DNA of 7,172 bases from an uncultured Ezakiella sp. (GTDB taxonomy: Bacteria > Bacillota > Clostridia > Tissierellales > Peptoniphilaceae): assembly GCA_947293975.1 (NCBI GenBank), contig CAMYPV010000059.1:1-7172 (forward strand), read 5' to 3'. The position numbers and the translations under genes are program-made. Each line of letters starts with the position of its first letter. Within the stretch, counting starts at the first letter, position 1. The notes beneath the pieces were generated by a model. The model was not told where the DNA came from, did not search any database, and saw only the letters and a program-made list of their open reading frames with translations. Shown piece after piece: positions 1 through 5,077 of this stretch.

Positions 1-50
1 CTTTTTGCTCATTCCGGTGTACACTTGAGTACACCTCACTCGTCAAAAAG
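1..50. repeat. 50-base imperfect palindrome
   Basis: The outer arms are CTTTTTG (1-7) and CAAAAAG (44-50). The inner arms are GGTGTAC (16-22) and GTACACC (29-35), around the 6-base loop ACTTGA. The stretches between outer and inner arms do not pair well. There is no T-run after the hairpin on the plus strand, and the minus-strand run lies outside the window, so it is not called a terminator. It begins exactly at the window edge and may be the end of a longer element. It could be a REP-like intergenic repeat or part of the repeat-rich block that follows. Confidence 0.5.
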
Positions 51-67
51 TCTCAGCCTACAAAAAT

Positions 68-177
68 TCATCAATTTTCCCACGCAAATTATGTAGAGAT
101 GTGAACTGCGTCCTAAAAAATTTATTTCACTTCGAATCTCATCGAAATTCCCTCGCAAATTTTGTATAGATGTAAAC
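68..177. repeat. 71-base near-tandem repeat, two units
   Basis: Positions 68-106 align with 139-177 at a constant offset of 71 bases, with about 7 differences in 39 positions by eye. Each unit carries TCATC..A..TTCC followed by C(A/T)CGCAAATT.TG and TAGAGATGT-like sequence. A third TCATCGAAATTC start occurs at 212, but what follows diverges. The period is not a multiple of three and the units are degenerate, so this looks like non-coding repetitive DNA rather than a repeated protein. Confidence 0.6.
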
Positions 178-329
178 CTCATTCGCAAAATTTCTGCGAC
201 TAGCGCGTTTGTCATCGAAATTCGAAGCCCTAGCCCAAGAAACGAGCCTTGAAAAGGCGAAGTTGATTGGCTAGCAGGTCTCGTGTCAGAGATTCCCAAG
301 AGAACGAGTGTGAGCGACGTTCGATTGGT

Positions 330-434
330 GAATCTTACGGCCCTCGCAAATTTTGAAAAGGAGAAAGAGACTTATGGTCTTACACCTCTCGCAAATTTTG
401 AGAATAAAAAATGGTGTTAAGAATCTTACGGCCC
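330..434. repeat. Dispersed core repeats in the mtnN upstream region
   Basis: The 14-mer GAATCTTACGGCCC is exact at 330-343 and 421-434. The 13-mer CTCGCAAATTTTG is exact at 152-164, 343-355 and 388-400, with a degenerate form at 81-93 (CACGCAAATTATG). At 330-355 the two motifs are fused; at 421 the second motif has decayed. Together with the 71-base repeat this makes the whole 1-450 stretch a patchwork of related short repeats with no supportable gene. Whether they occur elsewhere in the genome cannot be seen from here. Confidence 0.6.
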
Positions 435-485
435 ACGAGAATATCGCGAAATTAACCGTAAATTCTAGCTTTTATTTCTCGCATA

Positions 486-494
486 TGTTAAAAT
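486..494 (+). promoter_or_regulatory. Possible extended -10 promoter of mtnN
   Basis: TGTTAAAAT (486-494) fits a TGn extended -10 followed by TAAAAT, 32 bases before the chosen start codon. No good -35 box lies 16-18 bases upstream. It is the best candidate in the AT-rich stretch between the repeats and the gene, but motifs of this kind arise by chance in such DNA. Confidence 0.3.
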
Positions 495-526
495 TAAACA
501 ACACAATAAACATAAGGAGTGATAAT

Positions 527-1198
527 ATGAACATAGGAATCTTAGTCGCAGTTGAATTTGATGCTTTTTACAATATATATGGAGAACCGGTTGAAAGATA
601 CAAGCACGGGGGCTTTGAGGTTTTAAAATACCAGATCCACGGCAAGGACGTTTTCGTCTGCCCATCAAGGGCGGGGCAAATTCGCGCGGCCATGGCCATG
701 ACCATACTTCTCGACTTTTACAAGTGCGAAACCATCATCAACTACGGTGTGGTTGGAGCGCTAAGCAACCAAGAGGTCGAAGAGCTTGCAGTGGTCGAGA
801 GCGTTTGTCATTACGAATGGGACACATCAGACGCAGACGACCTGCCCAAGGGCCAGTACGAAATCTTCGACGATGTTGCCATGATAACAACGGGGTCCCT
901 GGTCGAATTGGCGATGAAGATCGACCCCCATTTGAAAAAAGTAAGATTGGCTTCGGGTGATAAATTTGTTGCAGGCCTTGAAGCAAAGACAGCTCTCCGC
1001 AATGAGTGGGGCTGCGACATCGTAGACATGGAGGGTGCAGCCATAGCCATCGCTTCAAAACTCTACGAAGCCGACTTCGTCATGATAAAGGCAGTTTCAG
1101 ACGCCCTAACCGATGGCGGGGCCGAGTTTTATGAAAACTTCGAACGCGCCTCCAAGGTCGCAGTTAAAATCATCGACGACCTCATAAGAGAAATTTAA
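527..1198 (+). CDS. mtnN: MTA/SAH nucleosidase-like protein (phosphorylase superfamily)
   Basis: This 223-residue protein is close to the usual MTAN length (about 230). The family cleaves the N-glycosidic bond of 5'-methylthioadenosine and S-adenosylhomocysteine in the cytoplasm, releasing adenine for methionine and methyl-cycle salvage. Visible family signatures are IGILVAVEFD at the N terminus (3-12), a glycine-rich segment NYGVVGAL (72-79), ASGDKFV (142-148), VDMEGAA (166-172) holding the nucleoside-binding Met-Glu, and KAVSDALTD (188-196) holding the catalytic Asp (D192). Two positions are unusual: residue 12, catalytic Glu in E. coli MTAN, reads Asp, and the usual GSAGGL-type loop reads GVVGAL. 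The ATG at 527 is chosen because AAGGAG (514-519) sits 7 bases before it; the frame stays open back to 353, but only through repeat DNA. It is single-gene, with its own terminator, and richer in GC than the rest of the window (32 of 60 in 1021-1080). A related nucleoside phosphorylase with another substrate is possible. Confidence 0.85.
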   Translation: MNIGILVAVEFDAFYNIYGEPVERYKHGGFEVLKYQIHGKDVFVCPSRAGQIRAAMAMTILLDFYKCETIINYGVVGALSNQEVEELAVVESVCHYEWDTSDADDLPKGQYEIFDDVAMITTGSLVELAMKIDPHLKKVRLASGDKFVAGLEAKTALRNEWGCDIVDMEGAAIAIASKLYEADFVMIKAVSDALTDGGAEFYENFERASKVAVKIIDDLIREI

Positions 1199-1214
1199 AT
1201 TTAATATTTAATTT

Positions 1215-1243
1215 AAGCCTTGACCATTTGGTCGGGGCTTTTT
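1215..1243 (+). terminator. Rho-independent terminator of mtnN
   Basis: An 11-bp stem forms from 1215-1225 and 1230-1240 (two G-U pairs), with loop ATTT, and runs into TTTTT at 1239-1243. It starts 17 bases after the stop codon. The reverse strand lacks a clean U-run, so it serves the plus-strand gene. Confidence 0.9.
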
Positions 1244-1353
1244 GCTTGCAAAAATAAAATTCAAATTCAAAAATCATAATCTTTCAAAATTGATCTATAA
1301 AAATAATTTGAAATTAGTCTTACTATCCTATCCATGATTTTTCCCAAAAATCC

Positions 1354-1385
1354 AAACAAAAAGCGAAGGTAAATAACCTCCGCTT
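1354..1385 (-). terminator. Terminator of the stalk/NPCBM protein gene
   Basis: Read on the minus strand, AAGCGGAGGT and ACCTTCGCTT pair over 10 positions (one G-U), with loop TATTT, followed by a T-rich run. It lies about 58 bases past the stop codon of the minus-strand gene. A second small hairpin (AATTCTC at 1423-1429 with GAGAATT at 1436-1442) touches the stop codon and could aid transcript stability. Confidence 0.85.
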
Positions 1386-1442
1386 TAAACTTATTTTTAT
1401 TTAGCCTCCAAGGCTTTTGTAGAATTCTCTTATAGGAGAATT

Positions 1443-2129
1443 TTATCTAACCATAATGTCTGCAAGAGCTGACTCTGCATCCGTTTTTTTGCTTGTTACT
1501 TCATATTTGATTTCAAGAAGTCTAACACCACTTACATTTAGATTTACATCGATTGGTAGTTGGCCTGAAACTACCTCGTAAGATTGTAGGAGATTACCGT
1601 CAGCTATAAAATCAAAACGGATTGTAGTTCCTGCTTTGTTGGCACCCAATTTAGCAGTTAGATTTGTATACTTAGCTTCCAGGTTAAAATTAGCATGTCC
1701 TTCTCTGTACAAGAATGATTGAAAATAAACAGCATTTTTATATTCTACGCCAGCTAAGCTGTAATTGCCTTTTACCATTGCATTATCCTTGCTAAATGGC
1801 TCTGTAATTTCTAGCAAATCAACTGCACTGCCTTGAGCAGGTGCAATTGCACCATCACCGATAAATACAGTCTTAGTAGCATCATCCCATTGAACAGTCT
1901 TGCCCAAAGCTTCTGAAATAGCACGGACTGGCAAATAAGTTGTACCTTCATAAGCAAAAGGTTCGATCTTGTTACCAGCCAAGTCTTTGCCCATAATGAC
2001 TTCCTTGCCGTCAACTACAACCTTGATACCCATGTAGTCAACAGTGATGTTCTTTCTCATACTTGCAGCAAAAATTACTGATGAAAGTAAAAGAACGCAT
2101 GCCAAAATAAAAGTTAAACGTTTTTTCAT
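1443..2129 (-). CDS. Secreted stalk (Cu amine oxidase N-like) and NPCBM-like domain protein
   Basis: This is a 228-residue exported protein. Residues 1-22 form a signal peptide: KKR, then a hydrophobic run, ending in FAAS with likely cleavage near 21-22. Residues about 33-90 match the copper-amine-oxidase N-terminal (stalk) domain, with VVVDGKEV, YLPVRAISEALGK (65-77) and VQWDDATKTVFIG (79-91). In bacterial surface proteins this domain is structural and copper is not implied. Residues about 105-212 resemble the NPCBM/NEW2 fold: a G.Y.L.G..Y pattern, YTNLTAKLG (154-162), a beta-rich core, and VNLNVSGVRLLEI (195-207). NPCBM domains are putative carbohydrate-binding modules, so a cell-envelope or glycan role is inferred. 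No LPXTG or other anchor is visible, so it is probably secreted. AGGAGGA (2138-2144) sits 8 bases before the ATG. It is monocistronic with its own terminator. The domain calls rest on motif recognition. Confidence 0.85.
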   Translation of the reverse strand: MKKRLTFILACVLLLSSVIFAASMRKNITVDYMGIKVVVDGKEVIMGKDLAGNKIEPFAYEGTTYLPVRAISEALGKTVQWDDATKTVFIGDGAIAPAQGSAVDLLEITEPFSKDNAMVKGNYSLAGVEYKNAVYFQSFLYREGHANFNLEAKYTNLTAKLGANKAGTTIRFDFIADGNLLQSYEVVSGQLPIDVNLNVSGVRLLEIKYEVTSKKTDAESALADIMVR

Positions 2130-2151
2130 AATACAAATCCTCCTACATATT

Positions 2152-2157
2152 ATTATA
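2152..2157 (-). promoter_or_regulatory. Candidate -10 box for the stalk protein gene
   Basis: The minus strand reads TATAAT at 2157-2152, just upstream of the ribosome binding site. No convincing -35 box is seen at 16-18 bases. The leader would be short, about 20 bases. Weak support. Confidence 0.3.
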
Positions 2158-2240
2158 ATTAAGTTTTACCACAAGCGAGCTATAAAGTAAATACAAGATA
2201 AAAATACCACAGTAAAGAAAAGATCATATTTTATCACTCA

Positions 2241-2335
2241 TTCAATTGATTGGCACGTTTTTGTTCAATTGATTGGCACGTTTTCATTCAAGTAATTGGC
2301 ATTTACTTGCAAAACAAAAGCCCACAAAAGTGGGC
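2241..2335. repeat. Three 23-base tandem units plus hairpin block, copy 1
   Basis: Units start at 2241, 2264 and 2287 with an exact 23-base period. The first two share TTCAATTGATTGGCACGTTT; the third reads TTCAAGTAATTGGCATTTAC. The block continues as CTTGCAAAA, then a GCCCAC/GTGGGC hairpin. A second copy lies at 5108-5176: 2280-2314 is identical to 5124-5158, after which copy 1 has three extra bases before the hairpin. Arrays of short repeats of this kind resemble the multiply repeated ends of IS21-family elements, but no istA/istB gene is present. It could be a decayed IS end or a dispersed intergenic repeat. Confidence 0.8.
2311..2335 (-). terminator. Terminator of the SseB-domain gene, in the repeat block
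   Basis: On the minus strand GCCCAC, loop TTTT and GTGGGC form a perfect 6-bp GC-rich stem (2335-2320), followed by TTTTGTTTT. It lies about 70 bases beyond the stop codon of the gene at 2406-3500. The plus strand has no T-run after the hairpin, so it is one-directional. Confidence 0.8.
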
Positions 2336-2405
2336 ATAGGTGTGCTTATTAGCTGACAAATTTCTCATCATTGATAAAAAATGAATACTAATATTATATT
2401 TAATT

Positions 2406-3500
2406 TCAAGACTCCGCCTTATCAAATAAATTCCATAATTCTTTGTCTAGTACAAATGGCTCCGAAAAAGCATTTACAACGATGCCTGCCAGGTCTCTAT
2501 CATTATTTTTTGCAACCTCAAGCGCTTCCAAGAAATGCTTCTGCACTTTGGAGAATCCATTTCCATACTCGCCCATTGCTTCCATATTAGAAAATACAGG
2601 GAAGAAAAATTCATCTTCACTTTGTAATATATCAGGAATCATCCTAATTCCATCATGAGTAGTAAATTCTTCACCAATATTTAAATCCTTAGCGGTCAGT
2701 CTTGCTTGATCTGCATCGCTCATTATAGCATTGCACGGAATCCACACATAGCTATCTCGTAGAATTGCCATGATATCCAGCATGTGTTTTTCAGTAGGCT
2801 CTTCGTTAAAGGTGTGGATGGCAGCTTCTAACACTCTTCCATCTTCTAAATCCTCAGCAGCGATTCTTGTACTTTGATTCATATTAGACCATAGTGATAT
2901 TTCTTCATCATCTTTTTGATGCACGTAAAATTCAATCTTATCATCTACGTGACAACCAAAATCCTGGTCAGGTTCATTAAGCAAAGTTCCGAAAATATGA
3001 TCTTCTGCTAAACCTTCAATGCGTACCCAACATCCTTCAAGTTCATTTCCATCTTTCACTAGATATACCAATACATCATCAGGATACTCTGGGCTTCTTG
3101 ATGGATCTAAGAAACGCATATTGCGAGATTCTTCTACTTCATCTCCCGCAGAATAGATTTTTAAGCTTTCTATCTTGTCTGCATATCGTTCATACATTTT
3201 CCCGTCTTCATCATCAAAATAAAAACATTCATCGTCCATAACAAATCCAATTCTAATCTTTGATGATATTTCTTTATTTCCAAGGTCAAAGAGAAAACCT
3301 TCGTCACCCTTAAAGGCAGCATCCAACACTTCAAGTGTTAATCCTGCTGTATGATCAATATATCCATATGTTAAAATATAATTTGCTTTATCTGCTCCAT
3401 GAAAATCTTGTACTACCGCCTTCAGATCATCCTTAATTGGAACAGCAATAAAATTATGATAAAAAGCTCTAAAACCTACTTCACTATACTTAATGCTCAT
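2406..3500 (-). CDS. SseB-domain protein with DUF2314-like middle segment
   Basis: This is a 364-residue, acidic, soluble protein with no signal peptide or membrane segment. Residues 1 to about 125 are not recognised. Residues about 140-195 (VYLVKDG...GCWVRIEGL...GTLLNEPDQDFGCHVDDKIEFYV in outline) resemble DUF2314/DUF4026-type domains. Residues about 222-350 fit the SseB N-terminal domain: LEAAIHTF, HMLDIMAILRDSYVWIPC (239-256), a DGIRMIPD strand, FFFPVFSNMEAM (298-309), and DLAGIVVNAFSEPFVL (336-351), where the family has a G-I-V-I-N-P-F-like ending. SseB was named for enhanced serine sensitivity; its molecular role is not settled, and such proteins often sit among orphan immunity-like genes. 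AAGGAGGA (3506-3513) lies 5 bases before the ATG. The nearest strong promoter is in the repeat at 3647-3711, giving a leader of about 160 bases. It shares both flanks with the gene at 5257-7089. Confidence 0.75.
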   Translation of the reverse strand: MSIKYSEVGFRAFYHNFIAVPIKDDLKAVVQDFHGADKANYILTYGYIDHTAGLTLEVLDAAFKGDEGFLFDLGNKEISSKIRIGFVMDDECFYFDDEDGKMYERYADKIESLKIYSAGDEVEESRNMRFLDPSRSPEYPDDVLVYLVKDGNELEGCWVRIEGLAEDHIFGTLLNEPDQDFGCHVDDKIEFYVHQKDDEEISLWSNMNQSTRIAAEDLEDGRVLEAAIHTFNEEPTEKHMLDIMAILRDSYVWIPCNAIMSDADQARLTAKDLNIGEEFTTHDGIRMIPDILQSEDEFFFPVFSNMEAMGEYGNGFSKVQKHFLEALEVAKNNDRDLAGIVVNAFSEPFVLDKELWNLFDKAES

Positions 3501-3646
3501 ATGCGTCCTCCTTATAATATATTTCTGACAGTTTCTATTGTCATCAATACTAGAGCCTCGACGTGCTATCTATGTGTCAAGATAATTTCCACACATTTCC
3601 TTTATGTTATCAAGATTTTAAATAGCCTATTTGCTTGTGACTATAT
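3501..3646 (-). other. Long untranslated leader of the SseB-domain gene
   Basis: If transcription begins at the extended -10 near 3666-3674, about 160 bases precede the start codon. The stretch holds one weak stem (CTTGAC with GTCGAG on the minus strand, 3581-3576 with 3562-3557, long loop) and no recognised riboswitch or strong terminator. By contrast, the same promoter repeat before the 5257-7089 gene lies only about 35 bases from its start codon. A closer, weaker promoter cannot be excluded: TATATT-like sequence lies next to the ribosome binding site. Confidence 0.35.
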
Positions 3647-3711
3647 TAAGTCTTTACTTAAGTTCATTATACCATAACTCCCATTATATTTCATAAAAAT
3701 CAAAGTTTAAT
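3647..3711 (-). repeat. 65-base promoter repeat, copy 1
   Basis: This stretch aligns without gaps to 7106-7170 (offset 3459), with about 11 differences in 65 positions. The best-kept part is TTCATTATACCATAACTC (3663-3680), which on the minus strand contains TATGGTATAATGAA. In both places the repeat lies upstream of a minus-strand gene. Similarity fades downstream of the AGACTTA (minus strand) shared by both copies. The window ends shortly after copy 2, so the far boundary is unknown. Confidence 0.75.
3666..3674 (-). promoter_or_regulatory. Extended -10 promoter TGGTATAAT
   Basis: On the minus strand TGG (3674-3672) precedes a perfect TATAAT (3671-3666), matching the TGnTATAAT extended -10. 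No good -35 is seen at 17 bases, which is usual for extended -10 promoters. The same nine bases occur at 4572-4580 (+) and 7125-7133 (-). Confidence 0.6.
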
Positions 3712-3732
3712 TATATACCTTCTTTAAAACAT

Positions 3733-3761
3733 AAAAAAAGCGAAAGATTTCTCTCTCGCTT
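3733..3761 (-). terminator. Terminator of the three-gene minus operon
   Basis: On the minus strand AAGCGAGAGA (3761-3752) and TCTTTCGCTT (3747-3738) form a 10-bp stem with one G-U pair and loop GAAA, followed by TTTTT (3737-3733). It lies about 30 bases past the stop codon at 3791. Confidence 0.9.
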
Positions 3762-3790
3762 AAAATTTTGTCGGTCCGTGCATAAAACCT

Positions 3791-3997
3791 TTAGCCATTA
3801 AGCCAATCCTCAAAATTATAGCCTCTGGCTTCTAATTGATTTTTGATAGAATCGAGTGCAAATTCATAACCCGCTACAACCCCCTCATCAAAATCGCTCT
3901 TAATGTCTTGCTCCCAGGATTCTTTACTCTCTATTAGTACTTCAATAATTGCCTTCAAAGTCTCCTGCGACCAAGTCCAATCTTCATTCTCAATCAT
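3791..3997 (-). CDS. Small acidic hypothetical protein (68 aa)
   Basis: It is not assigned to a family. It is a soluble, strongly acidic protein of 68 residues, rich in Trp, Glu and Asp near the N terminus, and probably mostly helical (ETLKAIIEVLIESKESWEQDI at 12-32 in outline, then GYEFALDSIKNQLEARG at 43-59). No cysteine, signal or membrane segment is present. AAAGGAG (4004-4010) lies 6 bases before the ATG. It is the last gene of the minus-strand run 4475-3791, 24 bases after the preceding stop, and is followed by a strong terminator. It could be a small immunity or regulatory partner, but nothing in the sequence proves that. Confidence 0.7.
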   Translation of the reverse strand: MIENEDWTWSQETLKAIIEVLIESKESWEQDIKSDFDEGVVAGYEFALDSIKNQLEARGYNFEDWLNG

Positions 3998-4021
3998 TTT
4001 TATCTCCTTTAATTCTATTAG

Positions 4022-4288
4022 CTAATCAATACCCGCGTGCCTTAAAAAGTCTTCATCAATGTACATTTGATATTTCTCTATTAAATACACAAGGCTTTCT
4101 GTCCATTGATATTTGTCGTCCCCAAAAATTTTGTTCATTCCCAATTTCTTTTTTGTGACTGGGTCTACAAAAGATCCAGGACATGCTGCAATTTGTTTAT
4201 GTGATTTTAAATATCTTATTAAATCCTCTTTGTTTTTATAATTCGCTTTTCTTTCTAAATTGTAATCTACAGTTTTATAATTTATCAT
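4022..4288 (-). CDS. Small hypothetical protein (88 aa)
   Basis: This is an 88-residue soluble protein with no recognised domain. The N-terminal part is basic (NLERKANYKNKEDLIRYLKS, 10-29); then comes a distinctive AACPGSFVDPVTKKKLGMN segment (34-52) and an acidic helical end (SLVYLIEKYQMYIDEDFL, 65-82). There is a single Cys (C36). AAAGGAG lies about 8 bases before the ATG, inside the end of the gene upstream, with which it overlaps by 14 bases in another frame (4275-4288), so coupled translation is likely. The conserved look of the middle segment suggests a real family, possibly one of the small proteins found in toxin-immunity arrays; that is inference. Confidence 0.75.
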   Translation of the reverse strand: MINYKTVDYNLERKANYKNKEDLIRYLKSHKQIAACPGSFVDPVTKKKLGMNKIFGDDKYQWTESLVYLIEKYQMYIDEDFLRHAGID

Positions 4289-4475
4289 TTGTATCTCCTT
4301 TTATATCTTTTATAGGACTATCATCAACAATTTCAAAAATATCAGGTGGATATAAATAATCCTCGCCCTCCTCGTCAATAATCCTGTACCACTCCTTCTC
4401 AATACTAATAACATCATAAACCTTACCGTGCAATAAGTAAATAGGATCTGACTCACCCAAAAACCTGATCTTCAT
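4275..4475 (-). CDS. Small beta-rich hypothetical protein (66 aa)
   Basis: A 66-residue acidic protein. Residues 1-52 follow a pattern seen in small Bacillota proteins of unknown function: MKIRFLGESD, a HGKVYDVISIEKEWYRIID strand pair (16-34), then GEDYLYPPDIFEIVDD (37-52), suggesting a compact SH3-like beta barrel. The last 14 residues are polar and probably disordered; their codons overlap the next gene. AAGGGGTG (4481-4489) lies 5 bases before the ATG. It is the first gene of the minus-strand run and faces two plus-strand small genes across 132 bases. The function is unknown; no catalytic residues are evident. Confidence 0.75.
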   Translation of the reverse strand: MKIRFLGESDPIYLLHGKVYDVISIEKEWYRIIDEEGEDYLYPPDIFEIVDDSPIKDIKGDTNDKL

Positions 4476-4500
4476 AGGCCCACCCCTTCATATTAATAAT

Positions 4501-4535
4501 ACACTAAGCTTGTTACAAAAGCTTTGATAAAGTGT
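4501..4535. promoter_or_regulatory. Inverted repeat between divergent small genes
   Basis: ACACT-AAGCTT (4501-4511) and AAGCTT (4519-4524), then AGTGT (4531-4535), form nested inverted arms around GTTACAA, with a 6-base interruption in the right half. It overlaps the -35 box of the plus-strand promoter at 4524 and adjoins a TATTAT box on the minus strand (4501-4496). It could be an operator acting on both directions, or a transcript hairpin. No repressor gene is identified beside it. Confidence 0.4.
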
Positions 4536-4552
4536 TAATATCATATTATAAA
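4524..4552 (+). promoter_or_regulatory. Promoter with -35 and -10 for the plus-strand pair
   Basis: TTGATA (4524-4529), a 17-base spacer, then TATAAA (4547-4552): five of six consensus positions in each box with ideal spacing. It would start transcription near 4559, about 50 bases before the GTG start of the first small gene. Confidence 0.6.
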
Positions 4553-4571
4553 TACAAAAAACCTACAAATA

Positions 4572-4580
4572 TGGTATAAT
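4572..4580 (+). promoter_or_regulatory. Extended -10 promoter TGGTATAAT
   Basis: A perfect TATAAT (4575-4580) is preceded by TGG, the same nine bases as in the two minus-strand promoter repeats. The predicted start point is near 4587, which coincides with an ATG that would then lack a ribosome binding site. This supports the downstream GTG as the true start. Confidence 0.5.
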
Positions 4581-4607
4581 TAATATATGAAAGGAGGCAG
4601 ATGGTCA

Positions 4608-4811
4608 GTGGAAGAAGATAAAGCCCCTAAAAAATGCCGTATACCAAAAGAGTATTTAGAGTTTGACAAAATTGCAGACGGTTTATTTGTAACAGGTGAA
4701 GATAGCTATCCCAACTTAGACATGCCCGAACTAATGGCGTACTGCAGAAAAAAAGGAATCCGTCCTAGCAAACTAAGCAAAGAAGAAATATCAAGGTTCA
4801 ATAAGAAATAA
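4608..4811 (+). CDS. Small hypothetical protein (67 aa), GTG start
   Basis: A 67-residue soluble protein that is not assigned to a family. The visible parts are a basic N-terminal patch (KAPKKCRIPKEYLEF, 5-19), a GLFVTGEDSYPNLDMPELMAYCRKKG centre in outline, and a lysine-rich end with KLSKEEISRF. The frame also has an ATG at 4587, but the only good ribosome binding site, AAGGAGG (4591-4597), lies after that codon, 10 bases before the in-frame GTG at 4608; ATG 4601 is out of frame and soon stops. Two candidate promoters lie directly upstream. It is followed after 40 bases by another small gene, probably co-transcribed. Confidence 0.7.
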   Translation: MEEDKAPKKCRIPKEYLEFDKIADGLFVTGEDSYPNLDMPELMAYCRKKGIRPSKLSKEEISRFNKK

Positions 4812-4851
4812 AATTAAAAAATAAATAATCTAGGTTGAAAGAAGGTGTCCA

Positions 4852-5064
4852 ATGAATATAATAACAGTAAATATGTTAAATGAAGATGTTTTTTTAGGTC
4901 GCTATTTAAATATTCCTTTGAAAATTACTACCCTAAATAAAGATACGATAATTGGTAAAATTGATTTTTATACACATGATGAAGAGCCATTTGTAAACTA
5001 TATATACATTAATGGCACCTTGATACCATTTGATGACATAGAAAAAATTGAAGTTCTAAAATAA
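4852..5064 (+). CDS. Small beta-rich hypothetical protein (70 aa)
   Basis: A 70-residue soluble protein with no firm family. The pattern of alternating hydrophobic residues (PLKITTLNKDTIIGKIDFYT at 21-40, then YIYINGTLIPFDDIEKIEVL) suggests a five-strand SH3- or Sm-like barrel, ending in a DIEKIEVLK strand. Sm-like RNA binding is a possibility but not demonstrated. AGAAGG lies about 5-6 bases before the ATG, a weaker site than its neighbours have. It is second in the plus-strand pair after 4608-4811 and is followed by a terminator 13 bases beyond the stop. Confidence 0.7.
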   Translation: MNIITVNMLNEDVFLGRYLNIPLKITTLNKDTIIGKIDFYTHDEEPFVNYIYINGTLIPFDDIEKIEVLK

Positions 5065-5077
5065 GATGTAAACATAC

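Noticed and set aside
36..299. Minus-strand open frame of 87 codons in the repeat region
   Set aside because: It is formed by degenerate 71-base repeats whose period is not a multiple of three, and no ribosome binding site was recognised. It is low complexity and not protein-like, although similar frames may be annotated elsewhere as hypothetical.
353..526. 58-codon N-terminal extension of the nucleosidase
   Set aside because: It is encoded by repeat DNA and unlike the family's N terminus. AAGGAG followed by ATG 527 gives the normal start, MNIGI.
440..526. SAM or related riboswitch before mtnN
   Set aside because: The 80-odd bases between the repeats and the gene show no compact multi-stem structure or conserved riboswitch core.
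724..1058. Several open frames overlapping the nucleosidase gene
   Set aside because: They are shadows caused by the higher GC of mtnN; they show Arg/Pro-rich translations and no domain.
2241..2309. CRISPR array
   Set aside because: The 23-base units abut with no unique spacers between them and there are only three, so this is a tandem repeat.
2338..2405. A full IS element between the repeat and gene
   Set aside because: No transposase frame, terminal inverted pair or target duplication is visible around either repeat copy.
3570..3596. Eight-codon leader open frame on the minus strand before the SseB gene
   Set aside because: Its AAAGGA is directly against the ATG with no spacing, and nothing ties it to attenuation.
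3399..3677. Plus-strand open frame of 92 codons
   Set aside because: It overlaps the SseB gene start antisense and runs through the leader and promoter repeat, with no ribosome binding site and a composition set by AT-rich DNA.
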